A DNA stretch of 64,000 bases from Patellaria atrata CBS 101060 (lineage: Eukaryota > Ascomycota > Dothideomycetes > Patellariales > Patellariaceae). A program made the translations under genes and the position numbers. The notes below the pieces were generated by a model that made no database searches, was not told the DNA's origin, and saw nothing but the letters and a program-made list of their open reading frames with translations. The stretch covers positions 2,715,561-2,779,560 of the forward strand of contig MU006089.1 in NCBI GenBank assembly GCA_010093705.1, read 5' to 3'. Positions 57,277-64,000 of this stretch are shown one piece after another (position 1 is the stretch's first letter; each line of letters opens with the position of its first letter).

Positions 57277-59586
57277 CTATTCGAACACCTTTAAGCTGTG
57301 TAATTCAATAGCCGCTCGTCGTATCTCCCGCGTAAATACAGAACACCTGTCTCCTATCTGCTTCGTTAGACTTCTCTCCGAGTCCAATCCTCGCTTCCTC
57401 TTCCAATTTGATGAGATGATACCCAGGGCAGGCCGTGGTTCGCAAACCTGTGCCCGCTCAAAATCGATCACCATGACCTGGCTAGTCTCCTCATCCCACA
57501 GCATGTTACGAGGCATAAGGTCCTTATGTAAAACCCGCAGCTCATGGATTGCTCGGACTGCGCAGTCAACCTGTTGAGTGATGTATTGCCTGTTCTTGGT
57601 GGTGAGGTGTTGATAGATAGGTTTTCCTCCGAAACTAAGAAACATCATGTGAACAAGCTCTGTAATGCCTTCATAGAAATAGGGAGTGTCCAGATCTATG
57701 TTACCTAAATGGACCGGCACATGGATACCCTGGATTGGACGGAGGTGCTCGTAGATGGTAGCCTCCCGTTTGAGGCGATGAACGAAGTCGATAGGGGTGC
57801 ATTTAGCGGCTACGGTGTATCCGTGCGATCTCAGTCTGACACGGAATAGGACGCCGCATGCTCCAGGAACACCTACAGGATTGCAGTCGATATCTAGAGT
57901 TTTTGAGAGTTGTTGGCGAATGAGATCAAGGAAGGTAGGCGTATCAATCTGATGATAGCTCTCCCCGTGATCGCGTACGTTTGGACACAACATATCGAGC
58001 GGACCACCCTCAACTAAACCGCGCAAACAATTTTGCGTACAGTATTGTCCACTTTGTGCTCCTCGGCGGGAATTGCGACTAGGCGACGAGCTGCCGGCAG
58101 TGGCTTGGGTGCCAGACGGGCATTGGGGTGAGGATATTTGTCGACTTGGAGTGTCCGGATCAGGCTCGTCATCACTAGCTTCATGCTGATCCTGGGGTCG
58201 CGAGCAGTTAGGAGAGCCAGTTAGAGCTGGTCTTCCCCTGAGCTGGATGGGCGACGTACGAAGGAATACATCGTGCCGAGGTGGTCGGTACTCCGATGAT
58301 GGCGCGTCTTGTAGAGGAATGACATCCAGCATGTCATCGTACACAACCTCCCAGCTATTCAGTTGAGCGGCGGCCTCGGCCCGCCACTTCTGACCCCGAG
58401 GCGGTGTCTTCAGCGCCTGAAGGGTAAAAGCCAGCATCTGCCCAACGGCTGTTAGGTGCAGGCGATTCGCTCCGCCCGAATTTGGTACCCATCCTGTGGA
58501 TTCCCCGACGTCACCCTTGGGGACGGATAGGAAGTAGTGCACCGTCCTAGGATCATCGGGCACCCGTAGGAAGATGAATGCTTCGCCAGTGCACACGCAA
58601 CCATACTTTAACCCAACCTTCACTATATAAGAAAATGCTTGTGTGATGACTGCAGCCATTAGTCGACGAAAGTGGTCTCGCGGAGTATCAGTTTCGCGAC
58701 ACTGGATCACGTCCTCGAGTTCCATATCATCTAGACCCTCGTAGATATAACTGAGCGGGAGCTTGTGTGGCGCCTTATATTCAACAATGAAGGCGGCAAT
58801 GCGATTCTCTATGTTCTGAGTGCTTATGTTATAGACGCAAAATTGATCTGCACGAGGACGGGACGGTCGTGCTGCTACGCGAATTGCGGTCGATTCTATT
58901 GGGTCTGTCGAGCTTAATGGCCTTGCATCTTTGGACTGAGCCTGTAAGCGTGGTGACCGTCGTGGCTGAGTTCCCGATAGCGTCGTTTGCTCCATGCCCT
59001 CTTCGAGTAGTTCCGTGCTGAGGGTGTTGGCGTGATTCTCGAAGCTTATAGAACCTTGTAGACAAAACTTCCGTCGAAGCGATCGGTCGTTGTACATTTG
59101 TTTGATAATCAGTGATACCGGGTCCTCGACAGTGGAGCGCTGAAAGACGTTTAGGTCTAGCTCAGAACTCAACATCCTCCGTCGGACAGCCTCCCCAGAC
59201 TCTGTCAGGGTATGCACTGAGGTGAAGTGCCGCTCCGAGACAAAATCCAAACTCATAAGGTCGTCCCAGATCGCTTCCTGATGCGCCGCGAAATCGTCCC
59301 ATATAAGGACCCTTTCGGGTCGAAGCTTGTTATTCGCATTCGCAGGGCCGCCTCGCGTCGACAACGACACATTGGTCTGAACGGCGAGATTTGAGTGAAG
59401 ATGATTGTGACAGGCATCGAGGAACTCGGGAAGAGTCGTCTTGCGGGTTTTCTCTTCAGCTTTTTCCTGTGCCAGCTCTGCTTCTTCGCGTCTGCGCTGC
59501 TCTTCTTCGCGGGCTTGTTCCGCTTCTTGCCGCCTGCATTGCTCTTCAAGCCAGAGTCGTTTGTAATCGGGCGATTGTTGGGACAT
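57277..59586 (-). CDS. Coiled-coil, PD-(D/E)XK-like nuclease and protein kinase-like protein
   Basis: Single open frame of 769 residues. Residues 8-50 form a charged coiled coil (EEEQRRREEAELAQEKAEEK). The central region at about 245-400 has FCVYN..., IAAFIVEYKAPHKLPLSYI with E269-Y270-K271 (an ExK as in PD-(D/E)XK nuclease folds) and FIFLRVPDDPRTVHYFLSV. A Ser/Pro/Asp-rich linker (430-510) leads to YCTQNCLRGLVEGGPLDMLC, a Cys-containing lead-in I recall from fungal kinase-nuclease families. The kinase domain holds VAAK595, HKDLMPRN (H687, D689, N694) and VIDFE (D708, DFE for DFG), so its catalytic residues appear complete. The domains are inferred from motifs. It is intact amid decayed sequence, and function is unknown. 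Relatives are known as repeated, variable families, some near Crinkler-type effectors. Confidence 0.8.
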   Translation of the reverse strand: MSQQSPDYKRLWLEEQCRRQEAEQAREEEQRRREEAELAQEKAEEKTRKTTLPEFLDACHNHLHSNLAVQTNVSLSTRGGPANANNKLRPERVLIWDDFAAHQEAIWDDLMSLDFVSERHFTSVHTLTESGEAVRRRMLSSELDLNVFQRSTVEDPVSLIIKQMYNDRSLRRKFCLQGSISFENHANTLSTELLEEGMEQTTLSGTQPRRSPRLQAQSKDARPLSSTDPIESTAIRVAARPSRPRADQFCVYNISTQNIENRIAAFIVEYKAPHKLPLSYIYEGLDDMELEDVIQCRETDTPRDHFRRLMAAVITQAFSYIVKVGLKYGCVCTGEAFIFLRVPDDPRTVHYFLSVPKGDVGESTGWVPNSGGANRLHLTAVGQMLAFTLQALKTPPRGQKWRAEAAAQLNSWEVVYDDMLDVIPLQDAPSSEYRPPRHDVFLRTSPIQLRGRPALTGSPNCSRPQDQHEASDDEPDPDTPSRQISSPQCPSGTQATAGSSSPSRNSRRGAQSGQYCTQNCLRGLVEGGPLDMLCPNVRDHGESYHQIDTPTFLDLIRQQLSKTLDIDCNPVGVPGACGVLFRVRLRSHGYTVAAKCTPIDFVHRLKREATIYEHLRPIQGIHVPVHLGNIDLDTPYFYEGITELVHMMFLSFGGKPIYQHLTTKNRQYITQQVDCAVRAIHELRVLHKDLMPRNMLWDEETSQVMVIDFERAQVCEPRPALGIISSNWKRKRGLDSERSLTKQIGDRCSVFTREIRRAAIELHSLKVFE

Positions 59587-60161
59587 GGTGGTGCGATGAT
59601 AATAATGGGACGAGATTTGTTAGGTAAGGTTTGTTTATAGTGGTTGTGGTTTAGGGGAAAACACCGGCGGGATAATCCGAACCAATCGGTTGCAAGACGA
59701 ACAGTATGCATTTAATGTCCTGGACGAGAATGCTGACTAGAGGCAACCAAAACAAACTCTAAGGCGCCGCGGATTGCTTAGACAGCTTCGGCTGTAAAGT
59801 TCAATAAAAAAAAAAAGTGCAATGTCCTATTGTGGAGAGCCATCACATAAAAGTTCTTTAACACAATCTACTACTAGGAAACCGCTCCACGGCTCAATCT
59901 ACACTAGCTGGTTTGCCCTTATGTCTTGTCCAGAATGAACGAGTCTGGTTTCCACAAAATGTTTTACTATGGCCCCTAAAAGAAAACCCTACTAACATGC
60001 TCTACCCCATTGAACTCACGCATAAACCTCTCGCGCAGTCACAGCTTTGGAAAGGTGCGTGAACTTTACATTTCTCCTTTGTGACTAGTGCGTGGGCTGT
60101 GGGAAAAACGTCCTTAATCCAAAGGTTTTGTGGTCAGTAAATTGATACTCCGGACACGCAA
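59587..60161. other. Intergenic
   Basis: Promoter side of the nuclease-kinase gene and 3' flank of the AAA pseudogene; no gene seen. Confidence 0.45.
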
Positions 60162-61350
60162 TTAAGATGCTCTACCTGCCCGCCCGTTGAGCCTACTACT
60201 AACCAACCGTTCCAATTCCTCATCATGGACATCCGGAGCTGCGCAGAAGGTGCGCGATCGAGAAATGAAATGGCCCTGAATCCGCTTCCTTGCGTCGCTT
60301 CCTAACTCGTCATATCCCAACATGAGATGGATTCGGCTAAGAATTCCATCGTCAAACTCGGACACTCTGTTTGTCACCAAGAACATGATTCCGTCTAGAT
60401 ATTTCAGTTTGTAGAGAAACATAGTGACGAGGCTGTTGCGACGTAGGTCTCGAGATGGACGCCGCTCGGGATAGACGTCAGCTTCATCTAGAAGAAGAAC
60501 CGCATCCCGGTGGGTGGCAATTTGAAAGATATCTGAGAGCTGACCTTCCACTACCCTTGCTTTGGTACTTGATTCGCCAGCGGAGATCTTGAGAGTTAGA
60601 AAGGAAGGTTTCATTGAAGAGGAGAACAGGTTACATACTGAATAAAGAGGTCTTCTAAAGATGTTCAGCAACAGCCTTAGCTGTGAGCGTCTTTCCTAAT
60701 CCCAGGCTGGTAATTGTAAGAGAGCGCAGACAAGAGGGTACGGGGTACCATATTAAAATAGCACAATAAAGCTGCAACCTTTCCCAGCAACAAAATCGTC
60801 CAATTTAACCCATGCGCTCGATTCGTACGGGCCTCTGCAAGAGCCATGATAGTCTCTTCATGTTCCTTGGGAATCGTTAAGCAATCCAAAGGTACAGTGA
60901 ACCACTGGATCTCCTCGATACCGGCGACGAGGTTTTCCGGTATGTATCCATAGATTAGCTTGATGGGCAGCTAGTAGGGTGATGTATTTCACCCCACAAC
61001 TTTTCGTTAAGGCTGAAACCAGCTACTGTAGGACAGCAGATAAGCAAACATTCCTCCGTTACGTCAGCGGGATCTAAGCCTGTGCTCCTGACCTGTTCGG
61101 GCAGCGACTGAGAAGGGCGTAAGAGGTCAAAAGGGAGGTTTGAACTTGCGTCGTCTTCCTCATTAATCTTTGGTCTGGAATAATTTGGACCCATTCTCCG
61201 AGAAAAAGATGAATCGACCATAATCCGGCTGTCGACAAGTGGGACGGAGAAAGGCCACACGGTACAACTGCGGGGGAAAGTCAATGACACGAAGATCACG
61301 TGACTTAGACGCAATGGACGCAGAAGGAGTTCTACATCCAACACGTCCAA
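60162..61350 (-). pseudogene. AAA-family ATPase, decayed C-terminal part
   Basis: Matches in order the large fungal AAA proteins with an upstream accessory domain. Upstream pieces: SRIMVDSSFSRRM and CLLICCPTVAGFSLNEKLWG. Then, in another frame, LVAGIEEIQWFTVPLDCLT and PKEHEETIMALAEARTN. Next come LDDFVAGKGCSFIV, a remnant of the P-loop (LGLGKTLTAKAVAEHL, then a stop), RRPLYS, and the Walker B region AVLLLDEADVYPERRPSRDL with MFLVTNRVSEFDDGILSRIH. At least two frame changes and one stop are visible, besides possible introns. The N-terminus (usually 300 or more residues) is missing. It reads as a dead copy of a multigene family. Confidence 0.75.
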
Positions 61351-62180
61351 ACACTCGGAATAGGACTCGGAGGAGAAATGCTTAAGGACGCTCCTTTACG
61401 CTTATATTTAGATTCTTCGTAGTTCTTCTTACCAACATATCTTACTATAAGATTGGATGTTACGATCTTTGACTTAACTCACCTTTATCATACTATTTCG
61501 TACAGTATCACTTATCTCTACTGTGAAGCGTTGAGAGAGTTAAGGGGAAGCAAGTTGTATTGTCAACTTGAAGTGCAAACCTTTACACGTTCTATCACGA
61601 AGCGGAAACCTAACCCTTCTAGGAAGGAGGTCTCTCATCAGTGAGAAACCTTGCGCGTGTTTATACCTATCTGGTTCCGGCTTAGAGAAGTATAAACTCC
61701 CGTCGTTAACAAAAAACTTAAAAAAAACCATTCGAGAAATATGTGTGATGGAAGCAATAGCGTGCTGATAGTGATTCTCTCTTTTATGTTAATATGCACT
61801 CTCGACTTTCTTCTGAATAGTAAGCCGTCCCCTGTAATCCTGAATTGCTTCCGTTGTTCTATACTGAGGTGTTTCCTGTGTTATTGGTCTCTTTTGATGC
61901 AATGGTGCACCTGGGCGCCTCGATCGGCTGTCTATGCCGGCCGAGATCCTTCTTATTCAAGCACGATTGTTTTGTTGGCAATGCTCTCTTGTCAGGTTTC
62001 ACCCAAGGCTTTGAAAGAGCCATAGGGAAGTAAGTCAACACGTAGGCATAGACTTGAAAGGTACAAATATCTGAAATATCCAGCTTTCCTTTCAATCTTG
62101 AAGTTGAGCAGAACTATCTAAGCTAAACAGTGATCTATGTGCTGATCTTCAATATATTGTGCGAGCATCCATCAAGAAGA
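61351..62180. other. Intergenic, no supported gene
   Basis: Short frames without motifs. It may hold unrecognised remnants of the neighbouring pseudogenes. Confidence 0.4.
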
Positions 62181-63489
62181 ATGATCTCAGGCGCAAAAAT
62201 GATTGTCAATGAATTCTTCAATAACAATATCGAGGTCAAATTCGTCCGCCTCACCTGGGTTGACTTCTTAGGGGCCCTACGTACTCGGATTATTACGAAG
62301 AAGCGATGGTTGGATTTAGCAAATGGCTCAAACCATTACTCACTAGCTCTGAACTGCTTGATTATTCCTATTTCTACAGCGCCATGTGTTTCTCCGAAGG
62401 CCCTAAAGCTTAGGAATTGCGACCAGATTGGCAAAGTCTACGACTGTGCGGCTTCTCGCCGGTACACTCATCAGTCATGTGTTTTACATGCCACTTGAGA
62501 TTCTCAAACATCTTTACAAGGTGTCCAAGAAGCTTTTTAAAGAGCCGACATGCCGAATTTCAAGCAGCTACCGCGTCTCAAAGTCTTGATGGGCTTCGAG
62601 ATTGAATTTGTCCTTCTCGATGATGTATTTAACCTCGCAACATCCATAGACCGTATAGCCGGCTATTCCATGGAATTCGAGGACAGAACTTGATAATTTT
62701 TGAGGAGATCATAGCCGCGCTGGAAATATCTCGGATCGATGTGTACTACTTCCACACAGAAATTGCGGTCCAACTCGAAATAGCGCTTTCTCCGCTCCTG
62801 CCCTTGGATGCTATTGATTGCCTCATGATGGCCTAGGAGACGATTCGTACTATTTCTATCCGCCATGGAATAAGAGTTAGCATGACACCAAACCTATATT
62901 TGACGGTCTGCAAAATGGGTGCCACGAGCATCTATCCTTGACTTCTGCTAAAACATTAGAAACCGACTCGTTTTTAGCTGGCATCTTGCAAAAGGTGGGA
63001 TCTCTGTGCGCTTTTGATATGCCGAATTTGGATAGTTACTATCGGGTTATATACGATGGGTCAGGCATGTGGATAGGCTAGGGAACGGAGAACAGAGACT
63101 TACCCATCCGTCAAATCACCCCATCCCGCTGGGAAATTTGATTTTTGGATGCTACGACCAACGTGTATCTCTTCATTGGGGCCCTGCTTTCTGCTGGAAT
63201 GGCCGGAATAAAGCGTAAAGAGCCGTTAAATATTCGCGATTGTCCCATTTTGGCCGGGAAGCTCGGTGTCGGGGAAGCTAGACGGCAGCTTGGGAAATAT
63301 GGTATCACAGAACCTATGCGTCCAAAATTGGAGGTCTCGTTAGACTCCTTGAAAGAAGACAAAGAATGTGAGACCTGGTTTGGATCTGAACTATTCGCCG
63401 AGTATGTCAAAGTAAAGGATAAGGAAGTTGAACATTTCTCGGGAATGACAGAAGAGCAGCGGAGACAGAAGTTCCTAGTCTATTTCTGA
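62181..63489 (+). pseudogene. Glutamine-synthetase / FluG-like enzyme, decayed
   Basis: Pieces follow the order of a glutamine-synthetase-type catalytic domain over about 1.3 kb. They are KFVRLTWVDFLGALRTRII (N-terminal beta-grasp), RPDWQSLRLCGFSP, VLMGFEIEFVLLD (the E-x-E metal motif), GYSMEFEDRT, LEISRIDVYYFHTEI, FDGLQNGCHEHLSLTS (the catalytic region), FLAGILQKVG, GTENRDLPIRQITPSRWEI and a C-terminal run from DATTNVYLFIGALLSAGM to QKFLVYF. At least three frame changes and several stops occur, for example WIG-stop-GTENRD, where TGG became TAG. The gene is clearly dead; the last 114 codons are still open. Type I-like/FluG enzymes rather than the normal fungal gln-1 are the closer match. Confidence 0.8.
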
Positions 63490-64000
63490 ACCTCGGCGGA
63501 TTTATCATACCAACGCATTATCGCTTTGTTGTTTCGCTTATTCTGTAACTTTCATGTGCTAGTATGCTCTTGGGGCGGTGGAGAGGTGAGCAAAGAGCAG
63601 GTTGTATCCGGTGGAAGATGGAGTTCTCATTCGAACTTGTACTGAATTACACCGAGCATCGGTGAATAAGGAAGAAATTAGAATGTATGAGGTTAATATT
63701 CCAGTATAATTTATAAGATAAGGAAAATGTGGATAGTTTTACACATTGAACTACTATCGTAACCTGACCTGCTACCTGATGCGTTCTAACCGAAGAAGTC
63801 CAATCCAAGAAATAACCATTGGGGGTAACACCGTGAAGCTGTATAGATGTACATACCATACCCGGAATCCATTCATGAAATAGTGATCGTAATGCCGCGA
63901 AAATGCTTAAGCCAACCCGACTATCCATCGTACTGTACAATATCCAAATGCTGCTGTTTTCCCTGCGACCTACTTAGGCGACGTGGGGAGGATCAACAGG
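63490..64000. other. Intergenic to window end
   Basis: AT-rich; a 97-codon minus frame has no motif. Nothing supported. Confidence 0.45.

Noticed and set aside
1-64000. CRISPR arrays, operons and bacterial-type elements
   Set aside because: No spaced direct repeats, no Shine-Dalgarno-linked gene runs; all evidence is of a eukaryotic nuclear genome.

Overview
The window looks like nuclear DNA of a filamentous ascomycete. Genes carry short GT-AG introns (about 46-190 bp, one of about 500 bp) with CTAAC/CTGAC-type branch sites. The gene content is typically fungal: a cellular RNA-dependent RNA polymerase, a long-chain alcohol oxidase, D-arabinono-lactone oxidase, a Fot1/pogo transposon and a Tad-type LINE. 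Stop codons in the transposons fit C-to-T change at CpA, as in repeat-induced point mutation (RIP). A short protein beginning MGQRHNRKRTRSR recalls a small family I associate with Leotiomycetes (Helotiales). That placement is a guess.

Region 1 (1-50 kb) is ordinary gene space with wide intergenic gaps. In order: the 5' end of a truncated gene (1-90, -); Gtr2/RagC GTPase; a polytopic membrane protein with an AT-hook; Arl3 GTPase; a small PPxY membrane protein; a QDE-1-like RdRP; an NAD(P) reductase; the C-terminal part of a Rax2-like surface protein; a LigB-type dioxygenase; a small basic nuclear-type protein; a GNAT acetyltransferase; a large glutamine-rich protein; two small genes; ALO1; Dus1; a tRNA-derived SINE-like unit; a FYVE protein; a fatty-alcohol oxidase; a second GNAT; an intron-bearing tRNA-Thr(UGU); and a WRAP73-type WD40 protein. 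Most genes were joined across introns by reading splice sites and checking phase. Functions include TORC1 signalling (Gtr2), Golgi traffic (Arl3), endosomal PI3P binding (FYVE), RNA silencing (RdRP), tRNA modification (Dus1), spindle-pole or microtubule biology (WRAP73) and redox metabolism.

Region 2 (about 50.2-64 kb) is an accessory, decaying block. A 1.83-kb pogo/Fot1 element with TA target duplications and unequal terminal repeats abuts a 5'-truncated Tad-type LINE. Further on lie an inverted LINE scrap, an intact 769-residue protein combining a charged coiled coil, a PD-(D/E)XK-like nuclease segment and a C-terminal kinase, then a wrecked AAA ATPase gene and a wrecked glutamine-synthetase/FluG-like gene. 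The nuclease-kinase protein is the most promising candidate for an under-described system because it alone is open among decayed neighbours.
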